This document shows positions 18,306 to 24,783 of a DNA stretch of 41,711 nt, piece by piece. The position numbers and the translations under genes are program-made. The DNA lies in the IMG/VR virus record IMGVR_UViG_3300037234_000192, positions 1 through 41,711 of that record; one strand, 5' to 3'. The notes beneath the pieces were generated by a model. It saw only the letters and a program-made list of their open reading frames with translations. It was not told the DNA's origin and ran no database searches. The stretch is from a virus. Within the stretch, counting starts at the first letter, position 1. The number at the start of each line of letters is the position of its first letter.

Positions 18306-19009
18306 TATGCCTCTTGGACTGTTAAAACATTTCCACCACTTGCACTTATCGCACTAACTGCACCACTGTATAAATTAATCGTACTTATTGTATAACTACC
18401 ACCGTTAGCATTTAAGCGAATACCAGTATTCATCGCCGCTGTAGCCGCCAACTGCAAATACACAGACTCAGACCCGTCATTCACAAATGTAGCAAAATGC
18501 CTACTCGTATTAACAGCCAACACAGCAGTATTACCCGCACCTATCTCTACAGTCTCATCACTCACAGTACTACTTACCCGAGCTATAATACCCAACGTAG
18601 CCAGTAAACTCTGTATCGCAGTCCCGTCAGAACCACTAGCAAATGTCCCTACACAATACGCAGTCGTAGAACTCGCACATGTGGCTACCAATCGAATACG
18701 ATACTTACTTCCTATCGGAATCTCCAAATGAGCCACATCAGCAGCAGCCAATGTAGTTATATCCAACGAAGCACCAGCAGTATCCTTACAATCCAAATCT
18801 GCACCCAAGATATAATCGTACCACTCAGCGTCACTAATACAATCCTTCGCCTGCACCTTAAACCCTGTAAATGCAGCACTACCTGTATTTGTCACCTGTA
18901 TACTCGAAAATGTATAACCAGTAACCTCGTGATTAAAAATGTCAGTAAAAGCACTCGTCACCGTTACCGCATCGCCTAACGTACTCTTAAAATCTGTTGT
19001 CTTTGCCAT
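18305..19009 (-). CDS. Beta-rich virion structural protein
   Basis: A 234-residue Thr/Ala/Ser-rich protein with alternating short strands. The last 70 residues (SRHFATFVNDGSESVYLQL ... GGSYTI ... SGAVSAISASGGN) follow a small-barrel pattern seen in phage fibre or head proteins. The N-terminal half contains Cys residues spaced through an ACISD/ADLDCKD region. It lies upstream of the LamG-like gene and overlaps it by one base. The two may form one adhesin complex. The exact virion location is unknown. Confidence 0.55.
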   Translation of the reverse strand: MAKTTDFKSTLGDAVTVTSAFTDIFNHEVTGYTFSSIQVTNTGSAAFTGFKVQAKDCISDAEWYDYILGADLDCKDTAGASLDITTLAAADVAHLEIPIGSKYRIRLVATCASSTTAYCVGTFASGSDGTAIQSLLATLGIIARVSSTVSDETVEIGAGNTAVLAVNTSRHFATFVNDGSESVYLQLAATAAMNTGIRLNANGGSYTISTINLYSGAVSAISASGGNVLTVQEA

Positions 19010-19029
19010 AATTATTTCCTATCTGAATC

Positions 19030-19269
19030 CTAATAACATTTATATATACTTAGCATATTCTCGTATAACTCTGCTTTGTCTAAATAACCCTTACCTATCA
19101 TACTCACTCCACAAGAATCCAAATAATCCATTCCTGACTCATCGTAAGCAAATCCACAATGATTAGACTCTTTCGTAAATACACATCCCTCAAAATAATA
19201 ACCCTTTGCCGAATTGCCTAACAACTCATTCAACTCGTTACTCAAGATTGTTAATTCAAGGTTATCCAT
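19030..19269 (-). CDS. Small hypothetical protein
   Basis: A 79-residue acidic protein with five Cys residues and aromatic residues (GYYFEGCVFTKESNHCGFAYDE). It sits alone between the terminase small subunit and the structural genes, after a 133-base stretch without a gene in which I see no clear signal. No family is recognised. Confidence 0.5.
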   Translation of the reverse strand: MDNLELTILSNELNELLGNSAKGYYFEGCVFTKESNHCGFAYDESGMDYLDSCGVSMIGKGYLDKAELYENMLSIYKCY

Positions 19270-19402
19270 TCTATTCCTATTCGTCTACTGTAGTTAACTC
19301 AAAAACCAGTTACTTTAAAGAGGACTCTACTATGTAACAAGGCCGGTACCCTTTGGGGGTTAAGGGGGTCTGCTACACCAAATAATAGTTTTGTCCTATG
19401 AT

Positions 19403-20428
19403 TCATGCTACAACCCCGTGTTTCTCGGTACTATTATGATAGCTTTGTCCTATGATCTTACTATCTTGTATAGCCACATAGCCATCATTGCGAGCCATTG
19501 GGTCATCTGGTAGATGTATTGTTATCTCTGCCCTATCTTCAGTACCATGTACAATACTGCTATGATTCTCGGTGTTATCCCGTGATTCCGGGCATAAACA
19601 TGTCATATCCTGCTGCTCAGAAGGTGCTTTAACCGTTCTATTTCCTTCTCGCGAGCCTTTATCCTGGCTTCCAACACCCTTATTATCACCAACTGGACGC
19701 ATCGTACTGCTATCGAGAGCGCCAACAATACTATTAGCATCCCAGCCATCATCGTCACTATTTCCCATACTCGAAGCATTATTGTCTCCATTTACTGTAT
19801 TACCATTGTTATCAAAGCTCTCAGGATGCCCTGTAAGCTCGTTATATTCTTTCAAGGTACTCTGACTAGGGCAAATAGGACTTAATTCAACAGGGGTAGC
19901 CTTAATAAACGTGCTGTCAGCCCCTGATATACTGTCTATGATGGGTAATTGGTTGATTGTAGGCTCTTCTAGCATTCTATTGGCTAGTTGTTCTGCGATT
20001 AAAGTTTGCTCTTTATCCATTTGTTGGTTGAATACTTCTAGTGCATCTATGTCAATAGTTACTTCTTTGAATGCACCAACGCTCTTACCTAAGAGTTCAG
20101 TTGCTTTTAATTCGTTTGGTATATCGCCAAGCGTTTTGCACTTTGTTTGTATGTCTATTAAGTCATTTCTAACCCTTTGAACAGTGACTACTTCTCTTTC
20201 TATAAGGCGTTCATTTACTTCATGATCAAGCTCATCCATGTACCATTGTACTCTAGCCTTAAGGGATTTTGCGTTTCTGGCTAGCTTCTTTTTGCCTATG
20301 TCAGTTGATTCATCAAACTTGAAATTAGCACCCTTGTAAGCCTCAACTACGTCATTGTTGACTCTGTATAGTTTAACAAAGCGTTTTTGTCTATCGTTTA
20401 TCTTTTTATGTCTTGCATGAGTAGCCAT
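19403..20428 (-). CDS. terS: Terminase small subunit with long disordered tail
   Basis: A 341-residue protein. Residues 1-75 match the terminase small subunit pattern: NDRQKRFVKLYRVNNDVVEAYKGANF, with the R-Q-x-x-F-V-x-x-Y motif, then a helix with basic residues. Helical oligomerisation segments extend to about 150. It binds the packaging start site and delivers DNA to TerL. The remaining roughly 170 residues are low-complexity, Asn/Asp/Ser-rich and probably disordered, far longer than usual for the family. A second open frame coding for a membrane protein lies inside this tail (19603-19779). A pause of 133 bases separates the stop from the next gene. Confidence 0.8.
   Translation of the reverse strand: MATHARHKKINDRQKRFVKLYRVNNDVVEAYKGANFKFDESTDIGKKKLARNAKSLKARVQWYMDELDHEVNERLIEREVVTVQRVRNDLIDIQTKCKTLGDIPNELKATELLGKSVGAFKEVTIDIDALEVFNQQMDKEQTLIAEQLANRMLEEPTINQLPIIDSISGADSTFIKATPVELSPICPSQSTLKEYNELTGHPESFDNNGNTVNGDNNASSMGNSDDDGWDANSIVGALDSSTMRPVGDNKGVGSQDKGSREGNRTVKAPSEQQDMTCLCPESRDNTENHSSIVHGTEDRAEITIHLPDDPMARNDGYVAIQDSKIIGQSYHNSTEKHGVVA
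19603..19779 (-). CDS. Nested membrane protein candidate (spanin/holin-like) inside terS
   Basis: In the +1 frame relative to terS lies a 58-residue open frame. It starts at ATG 19779, seven bases after a GGAG, the same site/spacing as at the capsid gene. A short N-terminus (MLRVWEIV) precedes a 22-25 residue hydrophobic helix (MMAGMLIVLLALSIAV...), then a charged heptad helix (EARIKAREKEIERLKHLL). That is the topology of an inner-membrane spanin or a small holin. Placing lysis genes beside terS is common in phages. It may still be chance: shifting Asp/Asn codons by one base tends to give hydrophobic residues. No partner endolysin is recognised here. Confidence 0.4.
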   Translation of the reverse strand: MLRVWEIVTMMAGMLIVLLALSIAVRCVQLVIIRVLEARIKAREKEIERLKHLLSSRI

Positions 20429-20448
20429 GTTGTTATTTAGTGTCTCTG

Positions 20449-21234
20449 TTATGTTAAGTAATTGTTATCTACTAGCATTATTGTAAGGCTCCATGAAGCA
20501 CCTATCTCGGCGCTTACATCATCTACAGTACATACGAAGTCAGTCTTTTCTGGGAAAGGGAGAGGTAAAGGGAATACGGCTGATTTATAACTTGATCCTG
20601 TAGAGTTTAAAGAGAACTCATCTTGTACCCTGAAGACTTTACCTACCTCTCGAATGTTACCTGACATGTCGGCATTTTTAGCAGTTGCGCTTCCGCCTTT
20701 GGTTATACTAGCTTGATACTCCATTACATATGCTGTGAGTCCTGCTGGTACTGTGTAAATACATTGCAAAGTCTGCTGTTTAGCTATCGAGAAATAACCT
20801 CTCACAGTAGTAACGTCAGTTGGAACACCGGTGCTTATCGTACCATCTACGTAAACATATACATTGCCTAGAGTTGAAGTACCGTTTGAGTTGTAAACCC
20901 TGTTAACACGCATTAAGGGCGTATCTAAAGTGACTTTGTTTTGTCCGTCAAGAGCTTTCGATTGAATTACTAGTACATAATCACCGTCTAAGCCTTCAAT
21001 TGTGATGACTTCATCATCTGTACCATTACTTGAAGACATTGTGTCTATATCGGCTGTCGTTGAAAATGTATACTTCTCTGCACCCGATGTAATGCCATAT
21101 TCCCATACATCGGTTGGAGTAGATGTAGCAACCGCAGCAATAGAACCGAACTTTCTAATGAAGGTGTGTCCAGGTACTTTACCCTTTGCAACGTCTAAAT
21201 AGAAATTTGTATTGATACTTGGATTATTCGGCAT
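20449..21234 (-). CDS. Virion structural protein of the late operon
   Basis: A beta-rich protein of 261 residues when started at ATG 21234 (MPNNPSINTNF). Features are GHTFIRKFGSI, PTDVWEYGI and the run TIEGLDGDYVL ... MRVNRVYNSNG. This 'GLD.dY......f.RvnR' pattern is common in structural proteins of marine podoviruses. An ATG five codons upstream coincides with a promoter -10 box and is less likely. Neither start has a clear ribosome binding site, so the transcript may be leaderless. It is the first gene of the leftward late block, just before terS. Confidence 0.65.
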   Translation of the reverse strand: MPNNPSINTNFYLDVAKGKVPGHTFIRKFGSIAAVATSTPTDVWEYGITSGAEKYTFSTTADIDTMSSSNGTDDEVITIEGLDGDYVLVIQSKALDGQNKVTLDTPLMRVNRVYNSNGTSTLGNVYVYVDGTISTGVPTDVTTVRGYFSIAKQQTLQCIYTVPAGLTAYVMEYQASITKGGSATAKNADMSGNIREVGKVFRVQDEFSLNSTGSSYKSAVFPLPLPFPEKTDFVCTVDDVSAEIGASWSLTIMLVDNNYLT

Positions 21235-21250
21235 GTCATAATTATACATG
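21233..21250. repeat. Operator-like 18-bp repeat, copy 1
   Basis: The sequence ATGTCATAATTATACATG is a near-palindrome, imperfect by one base. It matches the copy at 21287-21304 at 17 of 18 positions, 54 bp away (about five helical turns). It covers the TATAAT -10 box of a leftward promoter and the start codon of the late structural gene. It is a candidate binding site for the HTH regulator encoded at 24337-24546. Confidence 0.55.
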
Positions 21251-21269
21251 TTTTAGACACACAAAACAA
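21241..21269 (-). promoter_or_regulatory. Leftward late promoter, proximal
   Basis: On the minus strand a weak -35 TTGTTT (21269-21264) and a perfect -10 TATAAT (21246-21241) are separated by 17 bases. The predicted start point is at or near 21234, which would put the ATG of the structural gene at the very 5' end of the RNA. Confidence 0.45.
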
Positions 21270-21286
21270 GGACTTACACAATTTTA

Positions 21287-21304
21287 ATGTCATAATTTTA
21301 CATG
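21287..21304. repeat. Operator-like 18-bp repeat, copy 2
   Basis: The sequence ATGTCATAATTTTACATG differs from copy 1 at one base. It covers the TAAAAT -10 box of the second leftward promoter. Conservation extends outside the -10 hexamer on both sides, which argues for protein binding beyond RNA polymerase contact. Confidence 0.55.
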
Positions 21305-21322
21305 CTCTATAATATTTTTCAA
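21295..21322 (-). promoter_or_regulatory. Leftward late promoter, distal
   Basis: On the minus strand -35 TTGAAA (21322-21317) and -10 TAAAAT (21300-21295) have a 16-base spacer. It is divergent from the rightward promoter at 21342-21369 and overlaps operator-like copy 2. It could drive the whole late block with a leader of about 50 bases. Confidence 0.5.
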
Positions 21323-21341
21323 CTTTTATTGAAGTTTATAC

Positions 21342-21369
21342 TTGATTATGTCGAATTAGAATATATAAT
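21342..21369 (+). promoter_or_regulatory. Rightward early promoter
   Basis: -35 TTGATT (21342-21347) and a perfect -10 TATAAT (21364-21369) are separated by 16 bases, about 40 bases ahead of the first rightward gene. The 19-base sequence around the -10 box is repeated at 21616-21634. Confidence 0.65.
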
Positions 21370-21407
21370 AAAAGTAGAAGTTAGAACATTACTTGAAAGG
21401 GAATAAA

Positions 21408-21623
21408 ATGATCAAAGTTACTAAAATACAGTTTAATAAATGTCAAGCGTATTTAAACGGCTCGGTATTAATCGTTGATATGTTCGGGCTACTTGTTACT
21501 TACCGTCCGGAGTTAGCCCGTATTATTGGTTACGATAATGTATGCAATAACAAGCGAACCACTATGACAGACGCGGAAGTTTTAACCGTTTTTTGTAATA
21601 ATGTATATTCAGATGATATATAA
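21408..21623 (+). CDS. First rightward-operon protein, hypothetical
   Basis: A 71-residue protein starting at ATG 21408 (MIKVTKIQ) behind GAAAGGGAATAAA. The N-terminal beta segments (AYLNGSVLIVDMFGLLVTY) and a short helix suggest a compact alpha/beta fold. It is directly under the rightward promoter, so it is likely one of the first proteins made. No family is recognised. Confidence 0.65.
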   Translation: MIKVTKIQFNKCQAYLNGSVLIVDMFGLLVTYRPELARIIGYDNVCNNKRTTMTDAEVLTVFCNNVYSDDI

Positions 21624-21634
21624 TAAAAGTAGAA
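21616..21634 (+). promoter_or_regulatory. Second copy of the early -10 region
   Basis: ATATATAATAAAAGTAGAA is identical over 19 bases to 21361-21379, the -10 region of the rightward promoter. Here it overlaps the stop of the first gene and precedes the second. No good -35 box lies 16-18 bases upstream, so promoter activity is uncertain; it may be a partial duplication of the promoter. Confidence 0.45.
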
Positions 21635-21659
21635 ATCAACTAACACGAAAGGAAATAAC

Positions 21660-21971
21660 ATGCCCCATAAATTCAAAACAGATAAAGAATATTTTAACTG
21701 GTGCGTTAAGTTGTCCCCACTGGAATATCAAAAGGAATGCGATAAAGAATATAGATACACTGAATTCGTCGTATCAGAAATAGTTGACGGCGAAATTGAC
21801 GATAGTAGTCATTACAAAACAAAAAAAGAAGCAGTTGCGTCCGCTCTTGAATTAATCCAGCAAGGCGGAAAAGTGAAAATGCAAAAACTCACAAGTATAT
21901 ACAAGGGTGTCGATTTGTTTTTAGTCGATAGAGAGTATAAGAAACTCAAATTATCTTTACTAACTAACTGA
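21660..21971 (+). CDS. Hypothetical protein of the rightward operon
   Basis: A 103-residue Lys-rich protein with a strong GAAAGGAAATAACATG start. The middle part (VVSEIVDGEIDDSSHYKTKKEAVASALELI) reads as a small beta-sheet with a helix, similar to short phage accessory proteins. No known domain. It lies 36 bases after the previous stop. Confidence 0.65.
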   Translation: MPHKFKTDKEYFNWCVKLSPLEYQKECDKEYRYTEFVVSEIVDGEIDDSSHYKTKKEAVASALELIQQGGKVKMQKLTSIYKGVDLFLVDREYKKLKLSLLTN

Positions 21972-21983
21972 AAGGGAATAACA

Positions 21984-22253
21984 ATGAGAATCTCAATTAC
22001 GAACTTAGAATCTATCGTGCGTATCATCAACCGTAAAGCCGGAACTCCTGAAACAAGTTACACAACAATTGACGGTAAAAGCAAACCAAACGAAGGAAAT
22101 TATCATTTAGATTGGGCTTACGGAGGCGTCAAACTCTGCCAAATGGAATCCGCAGGTTGCAGCGATGTTACAAGCTCCGGTTTTGTATCCAAAAAGACTT
22201 TATACTTTGAACTACGCGCCTTTATGGCAGGATTGGAAGCTAACAATGAATAA
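21984..22253 (+). CDS. Conserved small phage protein of unknown function
   Basis: An 89-residue protein with a GAAAGGGAATAACAATG start. The central motif YHLDWAYGGVKLCQME and the end TLYFELRAFMAGLE recur in small accessory proteins of many phages ('YHLdyAYGGvkL'). The biochemical role is unknown. It belongs to the rightward operon. Confidence 0.65.
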   Translation: MRISITNLESIVRIINRKAGTPETSYTTIDGKSKPNEGNYHLDWAYGGVKLCQMESAGCSDVTSSGFVSKKTLYFELRAFMAGLEANNE

Positions 22254-22320
22254 AGAATTCGAAGCGTACACCTGTTTAATATGTGCAATAGGTTTTATAC
22301 TAACTTTAATATTTTCATGA
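22246..22320 (+). CDS. Tiny membrane peptide
   Basis: A 24-codon frame (MNKEFEAYTCLICAIGFILTLIFS), starting 8 bases inside the end of the previous gene. The last 16 residues are hydrophobic, so it would sit in the inner membrane. There is no strong ribosome binding site; coupling to the upstream gene could serve. This is a weak call. Confidence 0.35.
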   Translation: MNKEFEAYTCLICAIGFILTLIFS

Positions 22321-22330
22321 AAGGGACGTT

Positions 22331-22528
22331 ATGTTTTTAGTTATCAGACAATTAAACGAGTTACCGATAGAGGCTGACCACTTCACTGATTACCCCAACG
22401 AGCTGATTTATAGTAGGCATAAGACGCTTAAAAATGCTTTCCTGTCATGCGAGGGGGCTAGGAAAAAAGGCAGGCGTACAGTCGTAGTTATCGAACCCGC
22501 AACTAGGCGCAAACTCATGAAGGCTTAA
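22331..22528 (+). CDS. Small basic hypothetical protein
   Basis: A 65-residue protein starting behind GAAAGGGACGTT. The C-terminal half is Arg/Lys-rich with a beta segment (GRRTVVVIEPATRRKLMKA). No family is recognised. Confidence 0.6.
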   Translation: MFLVIRQLNELPIEADHFTDYPNELIYSRHKTLKNAFLSCEGARKKGRRTVVVIEPATRRKLMKA

Positions 22529-22530
22529 CA

Positions 22531-22593
22531 ATGGACATATACTTTAGTTTTACGGTCCTAACTATTTATTTATTATTGAAAGGGAAATCATGA
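22531..22593 (+). CDS. Tiny membrane peptide
   Basis: A 20-codon frame (MDIYFSFTVLTIYLLLKGKS), with 14 hydrophobic residues and a basic end. It begins two bases after the previous stop and its stop overlaps the next start (ATGA). The AAAGGGAAA of the next gene's ribosome site lies inside it. It may mainly serve translational coupling. Confidence 0.3.
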   Translation: MDIYFSFTVLTIYLLLKGKS

Positions 22594-22769
22594 ATTTTAA
22601 AAGCGTAGAAAGCCGTAAGGCTTGGGTTATAATTAATAAGCTAGGTTTAAAGTATCTCCCCAAAAAACATATAACTAGCTTGTGTTCTTTCGGTAACCTG
22701 TTTAGAGGGATAATATTAACCTATAATCCAAAAAATAGTAAATGGACTTTAACTCACATTAGGGCTTAA
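22590..22769 (+). CDS. Small basic hypothetical protein
   Basis: A 59-residue protein (MNFKSVESRKAW ... WTLTHIRA), basic, with AAAGGGAAATC before its ATG. It ends one base before the next gene starts. No family is recognised. It lies in an unbroken chain of coupled rightward genes, which supports its reality. Confidence 0.55.
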   Translation: MNFKSVESRKAWVIINKLGLKYLPKKHITSLCSFGNLFRGIILTYNPKNSKWTLTHIRA

Positions 22770-22770
22770 C

Positions 22771-23124
22771 ATGAAAACAGAAGATAAGATTAAAAATTAT
22801 AAAGCTTTCCTTACTGCTAATAAGTTAGTTTTTAGGTCAAAACAAGGCTGTGACGCTGTAATAGGTTATGTCCAAAGTGGGAGTAAAAGACTATATATCA
22901 CTTTTAATTTTTATGACCTAAGACTTAAAAAGGAAAGAATAAAGGCGTTTATGGGGGATAAGTCAAAGGACGGCACTGTTTTTATAGGTGACTACACAGT
23001 CCATGAACTATCTATGTTGCCACCAGCGTATAAAAATTGTAAGCATAGAAAAGATATAACTTGTTTAGCGACAGAAGATTGCTCCCATTGTTTACACAAC
23101 CTTAAAAGAAAAACGAAAGGGTAA
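22771..23124 (+). CDS. Hypothetical protein with C-terminal Cys/His cluster
   Basis: A 117-residue basic protein. A beta-rich middle (GYVQSGSKRLYITFNFYDL) is followed by a C-terminal cluster NCKHRKDITCLATEDCSHC that could bind zinc. There is no upstream ribosome site beyond TTAGGGC, so coupling is likely. Nucleic acid binding is possible but unproven. Confidence 0.6.
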   Translation: MKTEDKIKNYKAFLTANKLVFRSKQGCDAVIGYVQSGSKRLYITFNFYDLRLKKERIKAFMGDKSKDGTVFIGDYTVHELSMLPPAYKNCKHRKDITCLATEDCSHCLHNLKRKTKG

Positions 23125-23125
23125 A

Positions 23126-23419
23126 ATGAAAACAGTATTAATTAGCGAATCTTGGATAGGCATGGAGCCAAAAATGGTAGCTACAGAGGAAGAATCGCCT
23201 GATAAAGCTATCTACAAGGCTCTAAGGCGTATACGTATACAGCTTAACCTTAAGATTTTAGACTCTCTTAAGATTGAAGTTTTTCAAGTGCCTGAACTTA
23301 ATTTTAAGCGCAGGATGGTTTTTGAGGTCGAGCCAAAGGAAAAATGCTGGGCTTTGATCGGTTTAACCATGTCAAAAGACGCTGTCAAAGTATTCACAGC
23401 AGAAATGAGAGAAGAATGA
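23126..23419 (+). CDS. Hypothetical protein of the rightward operon
   Basis: A 97-residue alpha/beta protein with a GAAAGGG site. It starts one base after the previous stop and overlaps the next gene by 4. It has an N-terminal strand, a helix (PDKAIYKALRRIRIQL) and C-terminal strands (RRMVFEVEP). No family recognised. Confidence 0.6.
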   Translation: MKTVLISESWIGMEPKMVATEEESPDKAIYKALRRIRIQLNLKILDSLKIEVFQVPELNFKRRMVFEVEPKEKCWALIGLTMSKDAVKVFTAEMREE

Positions 23420-23604
23420 GTAATATTTACGATTATATGGATAAGTTCTCTACAAAAAGCGGTAGTGAGTGTAATTGTAACGAAAGTGATTTTAATAAAC
23501 TTCTTGATGACTTTGATGATTTTGACGCAAGAAAGACCATGAAGGTTATTATTGCTCCAGAATGTTACGAATGCGTAAAAGAAATATGGGACGAAACAAG
23601 ATAA
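23416..23604 (+). CDS. Small acidic hypothetical protein
   Basis: A 62-residue protein using ATG 23416 (MSNIYDYM) behind AGAGAAGA. It has an Asp/Phe-rich segment (KLLDDFDDFDARK) and four Cys. A longer version starting upstream would overlap the preceding gene heavily and is less likely. Confidence 0.55.
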   Translation: MSNIYDYMDKFSTKSGSECNCNESDFNKLLDDFDDFDARKTMKVIIAPECYECVKEIWDETR

Positions 23605-23616
23605 TAAGGAGATAGA

Positions 23617-23907
23617 ATGAAACATACTAATGAGCCGTGGGAAGTTGAAGATCAAACTATGGGTATATTTTCTAAAAATGAATTCATTGGAGAATTATGC
23701 GACTGTGTAGGGTTGTTTAATGCAAAAGATCGAGCAAACTCCGCCCGTATCGTTGAATGCGTTAACGCTTGTGAGGGTATAGATAACCCTATGGAAGCAA
23801 TAAAGGAGCTTGTAGAGGCTTGCGAGGGGTTGATGAATGACGATACAACGTTGGTTGGCTCACTTCTCGCAGTACAGGATGCATTACAGAAAGTGAAAGG
23901 TGAATAA
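23617..23907 (+). CDS. Conserved phage accessory protein (NA-RIVxCVNAC motif)
   Basis: A 96-residue protein. The N-terminus (TNEPWEVEDQTMGIF) and the segment ANSARIVECVNACEGI are a recurrent pattern in small phage proteins of many tailed phages ('NArRIvaCVNAc'). The C-terminus is helical and acidic. The function is unknown. It has a strong AGGAGA site and its stop overlaps the next start. Confidence 0.65.
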   Translation: MKHTNEPWEVEDQTMGIFSKNEFIGELCDCVGLFNAKDRANSARIVECVNACEGIDNPMEAIKELVEACEGLMNDDTTLVGSLLAVQDALQKVKGE

Positions 23908-24071
23908 TGGCATATAGCATTGTAAAAAAGCTGACTATATTAAAGGATAGGACAGAAAAAGAAGTAAAACCTTTGGCTAAAAGTGATTATGACCGAGGGT
24001 TTTTAGATGGTTATGCAAGGGCTGTCGACATAGCACTTAAACTGGCACTGGAAGCAGAGGTTAAAGAATGA
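23907..24071 (+). CDS. Small hypothetical protein
   Basis: A 54-residue protein (MAYSIVKKLT ... ALEAEVKE). The C-terminal helix has a YDRGFLDGYARAVDIAL pattern. It overlaps both neighbours (TAATG upstream, ATGA downstream), typical of coupled phage genes. Confidence 0.55.
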   Translation: MAYSIVKKLTILKDRTEKEVKPLAKSDYDRGFLDGYARAVDIALKLALEAEVKE

Positions 24072-24304
24072 ACTTCCAGAAGAATCTTGGTGAGTTGAGG
24101 TGGACAGGGGCAGGAGGTGTTATGCTACTCGGTATACTGGCCTTGGTCGCCTTACTGCTACTACTACCCGAAGATGGTAGACCTACAGAAACATCAGCGG
24201 AGTTTAACGCTAAGTTGAAGAAAGCATCACCTGAAGAACTTAATAAGTATAAGCAACACTTAAAGAACGAAAGCGCGTACATGGAAGAGCTTTGGAGTAA
24301 CTAG
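24068..24304 (+). CDS. Small membrane protein, single helix
   Basis: A 78-residue protein. Residues 14-33 form one hydrophobic helix (GGVMLLGILALVALLLLLP), followed by a polar, charged C-terminus. It could be a membrane anchor or an early host-membrane modulator. Its first seven residues and their codons match those of the HTH regulator that follows. Confidence 0.6.
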   Translation: MNFQKNLGELRWTGAGGVMLLGILALVALLLLLPEDGRPTETSAEFNAKLKKASPEELNKYKQHLKNESAYMEELWSN

Positions 24305-24336
24305 CTACTTATAATTAATACAGAAATGGATATATA

Positions 24337-24546
24337 ATGAACTTCCAAAAGAATCTTAACGAAGCAATCGAGGCTGCTGGTATAACCCAAACCCAGCTTG
24401 CGCGTAGAATGGAGCGTCTGACCGGTAAAATCTACCAACCGTCACGGATAACAAACTATACAAGGTATAACAGGTGGCCTAATTTACATACTGCCTACCT
24501 TTTAGCGAAAGCGTTAGGTATACCTCTGTCTGAACTTGTCAAATAA
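24337..24546 (+). CDS. Cro/CI-type helix-turn-helix regulator
   Basis: A 69-residue single-domain DNA-binding protein. The HTH is at about residues 14-35 (ITQTQLARRMERLTGKIYQPSRITNY), and LAKALGIPLSELV closes the XRE/Cro fold. Gly15 replaces the usual turn in 'aGiTQtqLA'. There is no dimerisation or cleavage domain, so it is Cro-like in size. It is the last gene of the rightward operon, followed by a terminator. A natural target is the pair of near-palindromes at 21233-21304, which would let it control the late promoters; this link is inferred. Confidence 0.8.
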   Translation: MNFQKNLNEAIEAAGITQTQLARRMERLTGKIYQPSRITNYTRYNRWPNLHTAYLLAKALGIPLSELVK

Positions 24547-24551
24547 ACTAT

Positions 24552-24578
24552 AGCCCTGCTTAATTGTGGGGCTTTTTT
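24552..24578 (+). terminator. Terminator of the rightward operon
   Basis: AGCCC (24552-24556) pairs with GGGCT (24569-24573), loop 12 nt, followed by six T. It lies 6 bases after the HTH gene stop, at the meeting point of the convergent operons. Confidence 0.7.
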
Positions 24579-24783
24579 AATAGTCGAAATCATTACAAAC
24601 ACTGTCAGCATTTGATTCTTCGGAGTAATCATCTTCTAAATCCATAGGATTATATTCTACCTTAATTCCCTTTTGTCCTCTGCCCTTTCCGGCTAGTTGT
24701 TTATGTCCAGGTAAGGCGCATTTATAACATACACCAGATTTAGCCTCTGTATCACGTCCGCACTGTCTGCAATTTGTAGTCAT
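24577..24783 (-). CDS. Small zinc-ribbon protein
   Basis: A 68-residue protein with C-x-x-C ... C-x-x-C (NCRQCGRDTEAKSGVCYKC) at residues 5-22, a single zinc ribbon, then a basic linker (GKGRGQKG) and an acidic tail. It is the last gene of the leftward early block. A nucleic-acid adaptor role is plausible. It overlaps the preceding gene by 4 bases. Confidence 0.6.
   Translation of the reverse strand: MTTNCRQCGRDTEAKSGVCYKCALPGHKQLAGKGRGQKGIKVEYNPMDLEDDYSEESNADSVCNDFDY

Noticed and set aside
19572-19865. Plus-strand 97-codon frame over terS
   Set aside because: It is antisense, low-complexity, without a ribosome site or neighbours on that strand. Only the minus-strand nested frame at 19603-19779 has gene-like signals.
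21249-21407. T7-type phage RNA polymerase promoters
   Set aside because: No 23-bp T7-like consensus is seen here or at other gene starts, and no phage RNA polymerase gene was recognised; the sites match host sigma-70 promoters.
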